Assembly: GCF_007280555.1 (NCBI RefSeq)
Contig: NZ_VKDB01000024.1
Location: forward strand, 1-47,547
Direction of reading: 5' to 3'
Source of the DNA: Deinococcus detaillensis
GTDB lineage: Bacteria; Deinococcota; Deinococci; Deinococcales; Deinococcaceae
DNA: 47,547 bases
The position numbers and the translations under genes were made by a program. Positions within the stretch are counted from its first letter, which is position 1. Each line of letters begins with the position of its first letter. The notes under the pieces were generated by a model. It was given only the letters and a program-made list of their open reading frames with translations. It ran no database searches and was not told the origin of the DNA. Positions 37,083 to 46,689 of this stretch are shown here, in pieces.

Positions 37083-40000
37083 TCAGCTTTCCCCCGCTTG
37101 CTCCTGCTCCGGCGCTTCTTCCAGCGGAGCGAACAACTTGTCGAGGTCTTGGGTGCTGAGCTGCCCCGCGTCGCTGAGGCCCGCGCCCAGGATGCCCTGA
37201 GAGAGCGCGGCCTTGCGGGCCTGCATCTCCAGAATCCGCTCCTCGACGCTGCCCGAGGCGATCAGCTTGTAGACGAAGACCGGCTTGTCCTGCCCGATGC
37301 GGTAAGCCCGGTCAGTCGCCTGATTCTCGGCGGCGGGATTCCACCACGGATCGTAGTGAATCACCGTGTCGGCAGCCGTGAGGTTTAGGCCCACCCCACC
37401 GGCCTTGAGGCTGATCAGAAAGACCGGCTTTTCGCCGCCCTGAAAAGCCTCAATCTGGGCGGCGCGGTTTTTGGTCTGTCCAGTCAGCTTGGCGTATGGG
37501 ATGCCCAGTTCGTTCAGGGTGTCTTCCAGCAGGCCCAGCAAGGTGGCAAAGGCGCTGAAAATCAGCACCCGGCGGCCTTCCTCGATCATCTGCGGCAAAT
37601 TGCCTGAAAGCCAGTCGAGTTTGGCATTGCTCCTGACTTTGCGGGCCACCTCCAGCTTGACCAGCCTCGGATCGGTCACGGCCTGACGCAGCTTGAGCAG
37701 TGCGTCCAGCACGGCGATGGTGCTGCGGCCTAAGCCCCTTGCCGCCAGTTCCTCGCGCACCCGCTCCTGCATGGTCACGCGCACGGTCTCGTAGAGGTCG
37801 CGCTGGTCGTTTTCCAAACTCAGCCGCACCGGAATTTCGGTTTTGGGCGGCAGCTCTTTGGCCACTTCACTTTTCTCGCGCCGCAGCAAAAAGGGCCGGA
37901 CACGGGCGGCCAGCGCGGCGCGGCGGTGCAAGTCGCCCTGCTTTTCAATCGGGGTGCGGTAGAGCTGCCCGAAGATCTTTTCGGTGTAGAGCAGCCCCGG
38001 CATCAGAAAATTAAACTGTGACCACAATTCACCGAGGTGGTTTTCTAAGGGCGTGCCGGTCAAGCACAGGCGGTGGCGGGCTGTTAAGCTGCTGGCGGCT
38101 TTGGCCGAAGCGCTGCGGGCATTTTTGATGTTCTGGGCTTCATCCAAAATGATCAGGTGGTACTCGTGGACGCTCAGCTGATCGAGGTCGCGGGGCAAGA
38201 GTGGATACGTGCTGAGGATCACATCGAAGTCGCCGATCCGCTCAAAGTCAGCTTTGCGCTGCGGGCCGTGGAGGGTCAGCACTCTGAGATCCGGTGCAAA
38301 GCGGGCCGCCTCGCTACGCCAGTTGCCCAGCACCGAGGTCGGCGCAATGACTAGGCTGGGTCGGTCAGCCCGGCCCGCCTGTTTCTCAGTGAGGAGGTGA
38401 GCAAGGGCCTGAACCGTGTTATGGGTCACGATGTACTGCTCAGTAAGGTACAAGTGGTCTGCGGCTGCTACTCGGATGCACTGCGCTTCCTTAAGGCCGA
38501 CATACTCCACCCGTTTAATCCCCCGACTCGGTGGGTACTTGGATGGACGGTGGTAAGCCGCGAGTTTTTCTACCAAGCGGAATGGGCTGAGCTGGGGCAG
38601 GAGTTTTAGGGTCACGCGCCATGCTGTGCCGCTGCGCCGCTCTCCCTTGTAAACATGACTGGTCTTCCTGAGCCGGATACGGGCTGTGCCGCCTAGCGAC
38701 TGCACCAACTCCACTACGCCGCGTGCCAAGCGCTCCGAGACGCTGGTGTATTCCACGACGACTCCCGCGTGTCCATCAGTGTCAAGCAAGCCTTGCAGCA
38801 GAGAAAGGCGCTGCTCAGTGCTGCCCAGCAGATAGTCTGGCGGGATAAACTTGTCACGTCCCTTGACGCCGTGAAGCCCTAACTTGCGTAAAGCGTCTTT
38901 GAGTGGGTTAGGCGTCCACTGGCCGGCACTCACCAAGCGGGAGGTGCTGACTTTGGCGGTCAACCGCTCAGCATGTTGAGCATAGACGCCAGCAGGGAGA
39001 ATCAGCGCACCCACCAATTCGTCTTCGGACGTGATGTTGACGCCGTGGGTCAAGCTGCCGTCGCCGAGCAGTGCCCCGAGGGTGTACGGATCAACCGGCA
39101 AGGAGCGTGGAGCAAAGGCCACTGGCTGCACCACCGGCAGGTAATGCTTGAGATTTCCGGCAGCGTCCGTGAGGTCAGCCATGATCTGCTCGGTGCTGAG
39201 CACTCTCTCAGGCAAGCCGCGCCGTTTGCGTACCGGCGTGTTGACGGCCCAGAGATGCTCGGCGTCCGCTTCCACGCTGGCTCCGTCGGTCAGCGTGAGC
39301 TGGTAAATTGGACGTAATCCCTGCGGATAAACGCCTATGACCTGAGTGGGCTGTCCATCCCGTCCCATCACGTAATCGCCGATCTGAAGCTGACCCATCG
39401 TTTGCCAGCCGTGTGGGGTCAGCACACCAGCGTCTAGCGGTTGCGCCTTGCCAAGCCCCATGTCGTCGGCCAGAATCCCGCTCAACCCATATTCGCGCAG
39501 AAATTGCAACCAGCTCAGCCCCTGCACCTGATAAGGCCGCAGGTCGGCGTTAAGGCCAGCGGGAGGCGCTACCGGCGTAATTCCGGCAAAGTCGCGCAGC
39601 CGCTGACCCAGTGCCAGAAGCTGCTCCGCGCCGACCCAGCGCCCCCGGAGGGCTTCTTCGAGCTGGGCGAGTCGGGCGGCGTCAAGGAGCGGTAGCCGCA
39701 GTGGCCCAGCCGGGAGGTCGCGTAAATTGAGTTCGACTAGCACGCCTAAAATCGCCTTGACCCGTCCGGCGGGCAGCGGCAAGCGGCGGCCATCTGGCAG
39801 AGCGGCGTAAAGCAATTCGTCGTCTGAAAGCTGCGCCAGCGCCTCGGAGCTGAGCAGGTCGCTGCGGGTGGCGATCAAATCGACCAAAATCGGCAGCAGG
39901 CTCAGCCGCTCACCGCCCACGATCACGCCCAAATCCAGCGTGAACCAGCCGCCGTCTTGCTCGGTTTCGCCGTACCAGTCTTCGATTTCGGCCAAGTTGT

Positions 40001-41177
40001 AGGGAAAGGCGGAGGTGATCTCCACATCAATGCCCTTTTCGCGCAGCAGCGGCACCTGCTCGCGCACAAAGGTAAACCACTCGGTCTCGGTCGCAAAGCC
40101 CAGCGAGCCGCCGTCGGCGCTGAATATCAAGCGCTGGTTGGGCGGCAGCAGCTTGCCGATTTTCTTGAGTCCGGCACGGGTCAGCAGCCCAGCGGCGCGG
40201 CGCTCGGCGGCGAGGTCGCGGGCGGTCAGCGTCAAGATGCCGCCGTTCGGGCCAGCTTCAAACTGAGGTTTGGCGGCGTACCAGGGCTGATCGCCGTAGA
40301 GGTGCGTCACCTCCGCCACTCCCAGCGGCGCTCGGCTCGGCATCGGGCCATAAGCGTGTTTGCGCTGGGCGACAACCGGGCGGTAATCGAGGCGCAACCG
40401 GGCCTGATATGGCAGCGGACGGCTTTGAATCTCCACCGGGCGCGGCGCGGGCAACCGCTCACCCAGCGGCTCGAGGGCGCGGGCCAGCGCTACGGCTTCC
40501 TGCGGCGGCACCGGCGGAATACTCAGGAAGGCTTCTTCAAGCTCGGGCGGCAAGCTGGCTTCAAGGTGACCGAGCTGATCGCCGCGCTTGTACCACGCGG
40601 GCGTGATCGGCAAAATTTCCACGCCCGCTGGGAGCTGCCGCACCGGCCGCTGCGCTCCCCCTTCGTCAAATTGCCACTCCAGCGCGTCGGTGAGGTTAGG
40701 GCCGAGCGCCAAAACTGGCAGGCCTTCTTCCCACAGCAGCCGGCCCGTTGCCAGCAGGGTTTCCAAAATGACGCTGCCCAGCGGCGTCCCTTCCAAAAAC
40801 AGCGCTTCGTCACTGCCGATCAGTCCGCCCTGAGCGCTGCTGGCCAGCAGCCGCAGGGCGGCGTGGTCGCGCCGGGCGTAGACGGGCAAGTCGCGGGCGC
40901 TTCCGGCGAGGTCGTAGCGCAGGGCGTAAGGCAACTTGAACACGCTGCCCAGCCGGAAATCCTCGCCTTCACGCACGGCACGGCGCACCCGAATCGCCAG
41001 TCCCAAACGGCGGGCGCGGTAAGGGTGAATGCCCAGCACGAACACCAAAGTATTGCGCTCGGCGTCGCCTAAATCGGCAAAGCGCTGCTGCGTTTGGTCG
41101 AGCCAGCGCTTCAGGTCGGCAGACAGCGGTGCGGTTTGCTGGGGGAGCGCAGAAGCCATTGGGTCATTCTCGCTCAT
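37083..41177 (-). CDS. SNF2/RapA-type helicase containing an intein
   Basis: A 1364-residue precursor. The exteins (1-577 and 921-1364, joined about 1021 residues) form a SWI2/SNF2-family ATPase that would move or remodel protein on DNA. A long N-terminal region (about 550 residues) precedes the motor. Walker A is [10 protein letters not shown], with the bar marking the intein; motif II is [12 protein letters not shown]; motif [11 protein letters not shown]; then [43 protein letters not shown] with motifs V and VI. The ATPase cannot work until the intein leaves, because the Walker A Thr sits after it. ATG 41177 is the first good start. It is divergent from the VWA gene. Confidence 0.93.
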   Translation of the reverse strand: MSENDPMASALPQQTAPLSADLKRWLDQTQQRFADLGDAERNTLVFVLGIHPYRARRLGLAIRVRRAVREGEDFRLGSVFKLPYALRYDLAGSARDLPVYARRDHAALRLLASSAQGGLIGSDEALFLEGTPLGSVILETLLATGRLLWEEGLPVLALGPNLTDALEWQFDEGGAQRPVRQLPAGVEILPITPAWYKRGDQLGHLEASLPPELEEAFLSIPPVPPQEAVALARALEPLGERLPAPRPVEIQSRPLPYQARLRLDYRPVVAQRKHAYGPMPSRAPLGVAEVTHLYGDQPWYAAKPQFEAGPNGGILTLTARDLAAERRAAGLLTRAGLKKIGKLLPPNQRLIFSADGGSLGFATETEWFTFVREQVPLLREKGIDVEITSAFPYNLAEIEDWYGETEQDGGWFTLDLGVIVGGERLSLLPILVDLIATRSDLLSSEALAQLSDDELLYAALPDGRRLPLPAGRVKAILGVLVELNLRDLPAGPLRLPLLDAARLAQLEEALRGRWVGAEQLLALGQRLRDFAGITPVAPPAGLNADLRPYQVQGLSWLQFLREYGLSGILADDMGLGKAQPLDAGVLTPHGWQTMGQLQIGDYVMGRDGQPTQVIGVYPQGLRPIYQLTLTDGASVEADAEHLWAVNTPVRKRRGLPERVLSTEQIMADLTDAAGNLKHYLPVVQPVAFAPRSLPVDPYTLGALLGDGSLTHGVNITSEDELVGALILPAGVYAQHAERLTAKVSTSRLVSAGQWTPNPLKDALRKLGLHGVKGRDKFIPPDYLLGSTEQRLSLLQGLLDTDGHAGVVVEYTSVSERLARGVVELVQSLGGTARIRLRKTSHVYKGERRSGTAWRVTLKLLPQLSPFRLVEKLAAYHRPSKYPPSRGIKRVEYVGLKEAQCIRVAAADHLYLTEQYIVTHNTVQALAHLLTEKQAGRADRPSLVIAPTSVLGNWRSEAARFAPDLRVLTLHGPQRKADFERIGDFDVILSTYPLLPRDLDQLSVHEYHLIILDEAQNIKNARSASAKAASSLTARHRLCLTGTPLENHLGELWSQFNFLMPGLLYTEKIFGQLYRTPIEKQGDLHRRAALAARVRPFLLRREKSEVAKELPPKTEIPVRLSLENDQRDLYETVRVTMQERVREELAARGLGRSTIAVLDALLKLRQAVTDPRLVKLEVARKVRSNAKLDWLSGNLPQMIEEGRRVLIFSAFATLLGLLEDTLNELGIPYAKLTGQTKNRAAQIEAFQGGEKPVFLISLKAGGVGLNLTAADTVIHYDPWWNPAAENQATDRAYRIGQDKPVFVYKLIASGSVEERILEMQARKAALSQGILGAGLSDAGQLSTQDLDKLFAPLEEAPEQEQAGES
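38418..39446 (-). other. Intein with LAGLIDADG-type homing endonuclease in the Walker A motif
   Basis: A 343-residue in-frame protein intron. It starts with Ala1 (codon 39446-39444): [24 protein letters not shown], a block A with Ala instead of the usual Cys or Ser. It ends YIVTHN|T, with the final Asn at 38418-38420 and Thr as the +1 residue. The block B region is [11 protein letters not shown]. Two dodecapeptide endonuclease motifs are seen, [15 protein letters not shown] and [13 protein letters not shown], about 120 residues apart. Inteins in SNF2 proteins of Deinococcus are on record; the presence of both endonuclease motifs suggests it may still be mobile. Confidence 0.9.
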
Positions 41178-41338
41178 GAAGCCGCAAAGTGCGCCGAAGC
41201 GGCCTTCATATTGTGTGCGAACTTGCTTACTGCTAAGCTGAAGGCTCTCCAGTTCAGTGCTTTCGTTTGCGTCCTTGTCTGTCGTTCAGTTGTCTGCCCG
41301 CTTCACGCTCTGGCCCGCTGCTGTTGGAGGTTTTGCTT

Positions 41339-43612
41339 ATGACCATGCGTCTGCGTCCAAGTTCGGCACTCAGCACCTTTCTTCTCAGCTTGGGCCTGAG
41401 CGTGGGTTTGGCGCAGGCCCAAGCCACCACACACGTCGAGCTGATTCTGGACGCTTCCGGCAGTATGTTCAGCCGCTTGCCTGACGGTCAGAGCCGAATC
41501 AACGTCGCCAAAGACGTGCTGCAAAGTTTTATTGCCAGCTTGCCGGATGATCCTGGCTTGAATGTGGGCCTCAGGATTTACGGCGCTCAGGTGGCCTCGG
41601 GCGCGGCGGCCTGCACCGATTCGGCGCTGGTGTTGCCGATGCAGGGCGTCAGCCGCGCCGCCCTGCAAGCTCAGGTGGCCCAGACCCGCCCCAAGGGGGC
41701 CACCCCGATTGCCTACTCGCTGCAGCAGGCCGCCAGCGACTTTCCCAAAGACAGTGGCAAAAAGCTGATCGTCCTTGTCACCGACGGTCAGGAATCCTGC
41801 GGCGGCAAACTCAGCGGCGTGCTCGACAAATTTAAGGCGCTGGGCATCGACGTGGATTTGCGGATCATCGGGATTGACCTCAGTGACACGGCCAAAAAGA
41901 GCTTTAACGGCGTCGGCACTTTTGAAAATGTGCAGTCGGGAGCGCAACTGGCCTCGGCGCTGGGCCGCGCCACCCAGCAAGTCGTCCAGCCAGTGCAAAC
42001 CTTGTTGCCCGTGACCGTTAATCTCACCTCGGGCGGTCAGCCGCTCGCCAGCGGCGCGACCATCCGCTTTGAAGCGGCGCTGGGCGGCCTCAAAACCGAT
42101 TTCCAGAGTGGGAGCGGCGCGTATCAGGCCAGCCTCGCGCCGGGCGTGTACTCGGCTCAAGTGAGCAGCGCCGAGTCCGGCATCCAGATGTTTGGCGGCC
42201 TCAGCGTGGCGGTGGGCGCGGCCAATACCTTCAGCTTTGAAGTCGGCCAAGTCGGGGCCGTCAAGCTGGAAGTTGCTCCCTTGCCGCCCACGGCTGGCGG
42301 CAAACTCAAGGTGACGTTCTCAGGTGCGCCCGCCGGAGAGCGCAACTGGATCACCATCGCCCAGAAAACTGACGCCGACAGCGTTTACTTGGATTACCAG
42401 TTTGTCAACGCGGCGTCGGGCAGCGTGGAACTCAATGTTCCCGATGAAGAAATAGAGTACGAAGTGCGTTACCACCTCGCCAACCCTGACGGCTCCACGC
42501 GGGTGGTGGGGCGCAGTGCCCCCTTCACGCCGAGGCGCGTCGCGGCCAGCTTGGACGGTCCGGCGAGCGCAGTGGGCGGCAGCCAGATTCAAGTCAACTG
42601 GACGGGGCCTAACAATGACCGTGATTACGTGACCATCGTGCCCAAGGGAGCCGCCGAGGGCACGTACACCAGTTATTTTTATACCAAAGACGCCAACCCC
42701 GGCAAAATCGATGTGCCGATCACTCCCGGTGACTATGAGCTGAGATACAGCAGCGACAACTCGGCGCGGACGATGGCCAGCCGCCCAGTCACGGTCAAGG
42801 CGGGCAGCTACGCGCTGGAAGCGCCCCAAACGGCCAGCGCGGGCAGTCAAATTTCAGTCAAGTGGACGGGGCCAAACAATCCCGGCGAGTACGTCACCAT
42901 CGTCAAGAAAGGTGCGCCGCTCGGAACATTTAATAAATACTTCTACACCCGTGACGGCAACCCCGGCAAGCTGCAAACTCCGCCGGAAGCGGGCGACTAC
43001 GAAGTGCGCTACTCCACCGAGGGAGCCAGTCCCAACCCGACTTTGACCAGCGTGCCGATCACCTTGACGTCCAATCAGTACAACTTGGACGCGCCCGCGA
43101 CTGCGGTGGCTGGAAGCAAACTCAGCGTCAAGTGGACAGGGCCAAACAATCCTGGCGATTACGTGACCATCGTCAAAAGGGGCGATCCGGTCGGCACCTA
43201 TACCCAGTATTTTTATACCCGTGACGGCAATCCCGGCGCACTTCAAACGCCGCTGGTGGTGGGCGACTATGAGCTGCGCTACTCCACCGAAGGGGTCAGT
43301 CCAAATCCGACGCTGGCCAGCCGCCCACTCCAACTCACGGCCGCCAGCTACAAGCTCGAAGCGCCCAGCAGTGGCCCGCGCGGCGGCACGCTGCAAATCA
43401 AGTGGACGGGGCCGAACAATCCCGGTGATTACGTCACCATCGTCAAAGCGGGTGCGCCTACCGGCACGTATACCGAATACTTCTACACCGCCGCTGGCAA
43501 CCCCGGCAGCTTGCCTTTGCCCGCCGAAGCGGGGCAGTACGAACTGCGCTACTCCACCGAGCAGGCCAGCCCCAACCCGACGCTTTACAGCTTGCCGTTC
43601 ACGGTGAAATAA
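41339..43612 (+). CDS. Secreted VWA protein with four 90-residue repeats
   Basis: A 757-residue exported protein. ATG 41339 (MTMRLRPSS) follows GGAGG; the signal peptide ends AQAQA. Residues ~30-215 are a von Willebrand A domain with MIDAS motif LDASGSM and VLVTDGQESCGG. A beta-rich linker and one divergent unit follow, then repeats R1 (42545), R2 (42809), R3 (43079) and R4 (43349-43609), R2 and R3 exactly 270 bp long. Each carries KWTGPNNPGDYVTIVKKG, YFYTRDGNPG and GDYELRYSTE. These look like Ig-like or carbohydrate/protein-binding modules. A paralogue starts at 46690. It ends at a strong bidirectional terminator. Confidence 0.88.
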   Translation: MTMRLRPSSALSTFLLSLGLSVGLAQAQATTHVELILDASGSMFSRLPDGQSRINVAKDVLQSFIASLPDDPGLNVGLRIYGAQVASGAAACTDSALVLPMQGVSRAALQAQVAQTRPKGATPIAYSLQQAASDFPKDSGKKLIVLVTDGQESCGGKLSGVLDKFKALGIDVDLRIIGIDLSDTAKKSFNGVGTFENVQSGAQLASALGRATQQVVQPVQTLLPVTVNLTSGGQPLASGATIRFEAALGGLKTDFQSGSGAYQASLAPGVYSAQVSSAESGIQMFGGLSVAVGAANTFSFEVGQVGAVKLEVAPLPPTAGGKLKVTFSGAPAGERNWITIAQKTDADSVYLDYQFVNAASGSVELNVPDEEIEYEVRYHLANPDGSTRVVGRSAPFTPRRVAASLDGPASAVGGSQIQVNWTGPNNDRDYVTIVPKGAAEGTYTSYFYTKDANPGKIDVPITPGDYELRYSSDNSARTMASRPVTVKAGSYALEAPQTASAGSQISVKWTGPNNPGEYVTIVKKGAPLGTFNKYFYTRDGNPGKLQTPPEAGDYEVRYSTEGASPNPTLTSVPITLTSNQYNLDAPATAVAGSKLSVKWTGPNNPGDYVTIVKRGDPVGTYTQYFYTRDGNPGALQTPLVVGDYELRYSTEGVSPNPTLASRPLQLTAASYKLEAPSSGPRGGTLQIKWTGPNNPGDYVTIVKAGAPTGTYTEYFYTAAGNPGSLPLPAEAGQYELRYSTEQASPNPTLYSLPFTVK
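42545..43609 (+). repeat. Four tandem coding repeats of about 270 bp
   Basis: Units start at 42545, 42809, 43079 and 43349. The protein core is WTGPNN-DYVTIV-KG ... YFYT-GNPG ... GDYELRYS. The divergence between units shows they are old duplications, not a recent expansion. One more copy occurs in the paralogue at 47329-47547. Confidence 0.85.
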
Positions 43613-43622
43613 GCGGCGGCTT

Positions 43623-43665
43623 CCAAAAAATGGAGGGTCTAAGCCAGTTTCGCTTAGACCCTCCA
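43623..43665. terminator. Bidirectional terminator between the VWA gene and tatA
   Basis: The perfect 14-bp arms TGGAGGGTCTAAGC/GCTTAGACCCTCCA (43631-43665) are flanked by AAAAAA (43625-43630), which gives TTTTTT on the minus strand for tatA. The plus side has a weaker T-run further on (43677-43681). Confidence 0.85.
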
Positions 43666-43690
43666 CCTTGAAACAAATTTTTAGACTTGC

Positions 43691-44017
43691 TCAGGCTTGG
43701 TGAACTTCCGCCGTTTCTTTGCTGAGGCTGACAGGTGCGGCGGCCACCGGAGCGGGCGTCACGGCGCTGGCGGCACTGACCACCGCAGCGGGAGCACTCG
43801 GGGCCAGGATGGTCTGGGCGTTGGCGGCGGCGACCACTGGAGCGCTCTCTTCTTTGAAGCTGCCTTCCAACTCGTCTTTGAGGCCTTGCGTGCCTTTGCG
43901 GAACTCGCGGATGCCGTTGCCGAGCGATTTGCCCAGATCAGGCAACTTTTTGGGGCCAAACACGAGCAGGGCGGCGACGAGAATCAGCAGGATTTCGGGC
44001 ATTCCTAAATTGGGCAT
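43691..44017 (-). CDS. tatA: Twin-arginine translocase subunit TatA/E
   Basis: About 108 residues: MPNLGMPEILLILVAALLVFGPKKLPDLGKSLGNGIREFRKG gives the short membrane helix, hinge (FGPKKLP) and amphipathic helix of TatA, followed by an Ala/Pro/Val-rich tail. TatA oligomers form the pore for folded proteins. ATG 44017 is chosen since it has a GGAGG site and the normal N-terminus; the frame runs further up to 44110. No tatC is in the window. Confidence 0.9.
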   Translation of the reverse strand: MPNLGMPEILLILVAALLVFGPKKLPDLGKSLGNGIREFRKGTQGLKDELEGSFKEESAPVVAAANAQTILAPSAPAAVVSAASAVTPAPVAAAPVSLSKETAEVHQA

Positions 44018-44165
44018 GGTGGTGTTCCTCCGTTTATTTGAGTGTAGACAGGTGAATTCGGTTCCAGATGAAACTGGGCCGGACGCGGTGAGGGGCGCGG
44101 AAGAGGGCAAGCGGTCTTTACACCTAGATATACGCTCTTGGCGGCGCTTTTAGATGTAAGAAACC

Positions 44166-46067
44166 TCAGCGGTAAGCCCGTAAGGTGCCGTCCATGAAGG
44201 CGACGTAAAGGCTGCCACCGTCGGCCAGCGGAGTAGCCTGCACGCCCTGGGCTTCGCGCTGCGACCAGACTGAGCGCCCACTGTGCAGACCCAGCGCAGA
44301 CAGCTCGCCCAACTCGGAAGCGAGGTAGACGTAAGAGCCGCTGATAACCGGGCTGGCCGTGACCCGTCCTCCGAGTTGGTGCATCCAAATGTCGTCGCCG
44401 CCGGCCAAAGTCAGCGCCCGCACTTGGCCGCCCCAGCCCGCCACCACCACCACGTCTTCTTGCACGGCGGGCGCGGCCCACACCTCATCTTCGAGGTCGT
44501 AGCTCCACAGCACCGCGTCACTGGCCAAAGCCGCCCGGCCCGCTTTGATCTGAAGGTGCAGGGCGTGAACTTCGCCTTTCCAGGTCGCCACGATCAAGGC
44601 CGCTTCGCCTCTTCCCAGTGGGCTCAGCGCCGGCGTGGCGTGGGTGACGCCCACTTCGACTTTCCAGAGTTGACTGCCGGTCAGGGCGTCGAGGGCGTGG
44701 AGCCAGCCGTTTTCGTCAGCAATCAGGGCCGCGCCGCCCCAGATCAGCGGTGAGGCGGCGATGGGGCCGTCGGTGCGGTAGGCCCAGGCCAGCTCACCGG
44801 TTTGGGCGTTGACGGCGTGTAAGTGCCCGTCGCGTGAGGTGACCAGCACCCGATCGCCCCAGAGGGTCGGTGCGCCGGTCAGCTCGGCGCGGGTTTGGTG
44901 CGTCCAAATCAGACTGCCGTCTAAGCTGGCTCGCCGCAGCGCTCCGTCCCACGCGCCGTAGATCACGCCGTTGCCGAGCAAAGTGGCGGGGGCAGTCACT
45001 TCGTCGTTTGCGCCGAGGGTAGCGTGAAGATCACCGCTGCTGCTGACCAGAGCCAGTTGGCCGCTGCGGGTGCCGACGGCCAGCAGGCCCTGATGCCCCA
45101 CCACCGCCGAGGGCCAGGTCACTTCGCCGGGCAAGCTGATGTTCCAGCGCTCGCGCAGTTCGCTCGGCCAAGCTGGGCCGCCGAGGTGTACGCCGCTGCG
45201 GCTGCGGCCTCCCCGGTACTGTGCGGACGCTCCGGCGCGGGCCTCAAAACGGGCCTGTACCCACAACTCGGCCAGAGCGCGGGCGTGGGGCGGGCGGTTC
45301 TCGGGCTTTTTGGCCAGCAGGTGCAGCAAAATCGTTGCCACGTGGTCGGGTATGGCCGGATTGAGTTCGCGTGGATCGGGCACGTGCTCATAGACATGCT
45401 GAAACAGCACGCTCTGGTCATTGTCGCCCACGAACGGCGGCGAGCCGCAGGCCACCCGGTAAAGCACTGCGCCCAGCGCGTAAAGGTCGCTGCTCGGCCC
45501 CACACCGCTGCCGCGTGCTTGCTCGGGGGCCATGTACTGCGGCGTGCCCAGCGTCACTCCGCTGCGGGTCAGGTGGCGGGTGTGTTCGCTCATCGAAACC
45601 AGCCCGAAATCCATGATGCGCGGCAAGCCGTCTGCGCCGAGCAGCACATTGCCCGGCGTCAGGTCGCGGTGAACCAGCCCCTCGTCGTGAATATGCGCCA
45701 GCGCTTTCGAAACAAAGGCGGCGGCTGTCAAGAAGCGCTCCAAGCTGCCCGGCGCGTCTTCCAGCGGGCCGAGGAGGCTGATCGGGCCGCCGGTCAGCAG
45801 CGGCATGGTAAAAAAGTCGCGCCCGAGATCTTGTCCCAGGTCGTGAATGGCCACCACGCCGGGGTGTGAGAGCCGCGCCAGTATCCTGACTTCGCGCAAA
45901 AACCGCTCCCGGTCTAGAAAGTGGACTTGTTCGTGCAGCACTTTGAGGGCCACGTCGCGCCCGAGGTGCAAATCGGTGGCGCGGTACACCAAAGCGCTGC
46001 CGCCCTCGCCGATCATTTCGTGCAGCAAATAACGTCCAGTTAGAGTTTGGCCTGCGCTCAGCGGCAT
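44166..46067 (-). CDS. rqkA: Ser/Thr protein kinase with PQQ-type beta-propeller (RqkA-like)
   Basis: 633 residues. Kinase domain ~10-275: Gly loop [11 protein letters not shown], Lys42 (VALKVL), Glu59, catalytic loop HRDLTPGN (133-140), DFG (153-155), [11 protein letters not shown]. Thr137 replaces the usual Lys of HRDLKxxN. From ~300 to the end, seven or so PQQ-like blades ([22 protein letters not shown] type) build a beta-propeller. No transmembrane segment is seen. The layout matches D. radiodurans RqkA (DR2518), a PQQ-responsive kinase tied to radiation resistance and DNA repair; orthology is inferred from architecture only. It lies between tatA and a ribbon-helix-helix gene. Confidence 0.85.
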   Translation of the reverse strand: MPLSAGQTLTGRYLLHEMIGEGGSALVYRATDLHLGRDVALKVLHEQVHFLDRERFLREVRILARLSHPGVVAIHDLGQDLGRDFFTMPLLTGGPISLLGPLEDAPGSLERFLTAAAFVSKALAHIHDEGLVHRDLTPGNVLLGADGLPRIMDFGLVSMSEHTRHLTRSGVTLGTPQYMAPEQARGSGVGPSSDLYALGAVLYRVACGSPPFVGDNDQSVLFQHVYEHVPDPRELNPAIPDHVATILLHLLAKKPENRPPHARALAELWVQARFEARAGASAQYRGGRSRSGVHLGGPAWPSELRERWNISLPGEVTWPSAVVGHQGLLAVGTRSGQLALVSSSGDLHATLGANDEVTAPATLLGNGVIYGAWDGALRRASLDGSLIWTHQTRAELTGAPTLWGDRVLVTSRDGHLHAVNAQTGELAWAYRTDGPIAASPLIWGGAALIADENGWLHALDALTGSQLWKVEVGVTHATPALSPLGRGEAALIVATWKGEVHALHLQIKAGRAALASDAVLWSYDLEDEVWAAPAVQEDVVVVAGWGGQVRALTLAGGDDIWMHQLGGRVTASPVISGSYVYLASELGELSALGLHSGRSVWSQREAQGVQATPLADGGSLYVAFMDGTLRAYR

Positions 46068-46207
46068 AGGGGCCGAGTCTAGCTTGTTCGGGAGAGAAGT
46101 GGGCGCTCTGAACTCAGAATGTAATAAGGCACACTCTGTCAGGAAAGTCGGTGTCGGCAGCGCGGTTTTTCACAGTCCCCAGCTTGAAGGCTCAGGGTGT
46201 CCAGATC

Positions 46208-46429
46208 TCAGTCGTCGCGCAGATCGTTGGCGTCGAGCAGTGCCCGGTATTCATCTATCGGCTCACCGTCGCCCAGTTCTTTGGCAATTTTTTCGATGGC
46301 CAGCCGCACCACTTCGCTCTTAGAAATCAGGCGCTCAGGGCTGGAGAGTTCATAGGCGGTTTTGGTCAGCAAAGCGTCTTGCTCCTCGCTGATGACCACT
46401 TGTAACCGCTTGCGTTCCTTTTTGGGCAT
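46208..46429 (-). CDS. Ribbon-helix-helix (CopG-like) DNA-binding protein
   Basis: A 73-residue small protein from ATG 46429, which follows an AGGAG site; the frame extends up to 46513 but that part looks non-coding. KRLQVVISEEQDALLTKTAYELSSPERLISKSEVVRLAIEKIAKEL has the beta-strand, helix, helix plan of CopG/Arc repressors or antitoxins. No toxin gene is next to it, so a stand-alone regulator is more likely. Its stop lies 140 bp upstream of the kinase gene start on the same strand. Confidence 0.75.
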   Translation of the reverse strand: MPKKERKRLQVVISEEQDALLTKTAYELSSPERLISKSEVVRLAIEKIAKELGDGEPIDEYRALLDANDLRDD

Positions 46430-46566
46430 TGATACTCCTGAGCTGGGGGCTGATCTCCCACGCACCTTCGGCTCTGAGCCTAGCATGTTCGCCCTCACCT
46501 GCTCAATATGCACAAAAGCCTACAGATGAGTGTGGTTGCGCTGCGCGTGTCGGCAACCTTGAGTGA

Positions 46567-46627
46567 GAGGCGGCTGGCGTTTGAGGTGGCTGGCATTTAC
46601 GGCGCTGGCCTACGCTCTGCCTACGCT
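46567..46627 (+). repeat. Short tandem repeats upstream of the second VWA gene
   Basis: Two adjacent 16-mers, GAGGYGGCTGGCRTTT (46567-46582 and 46583-46598), differ at two bases. Then GCCTACGCT occurs twice with an 11-bp period (46608 and 46619). They lie 60-125 bp before the start codon, so they could bind a regulator. Confidence 0.4.
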
Positions 46628-46689
46628 TCCTCGGTAAGGTGAGGTCAGAGAAACACGCTCAATAAGCAAACACCTTGCGGAGGTGCCCT

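Noticed and set aside
39957..41072. Plus-strand open frame of 371 codons
   Set aside because: It is antisense to the N-terminal extein of the helicase; no motif.
42545..43609. Regular 270-bp repeats as a possible CRISPR or satellite array
   Set aside because: The units are coding, in frame, diverged and too long; they are protein repeats.
46208..46429. RHH protein as the antitoxin of a toxin-antitoxin pair
   Set aside because: No small toxin-like frame overlaps or adjoins it; the neighbour is the large kinase gene.
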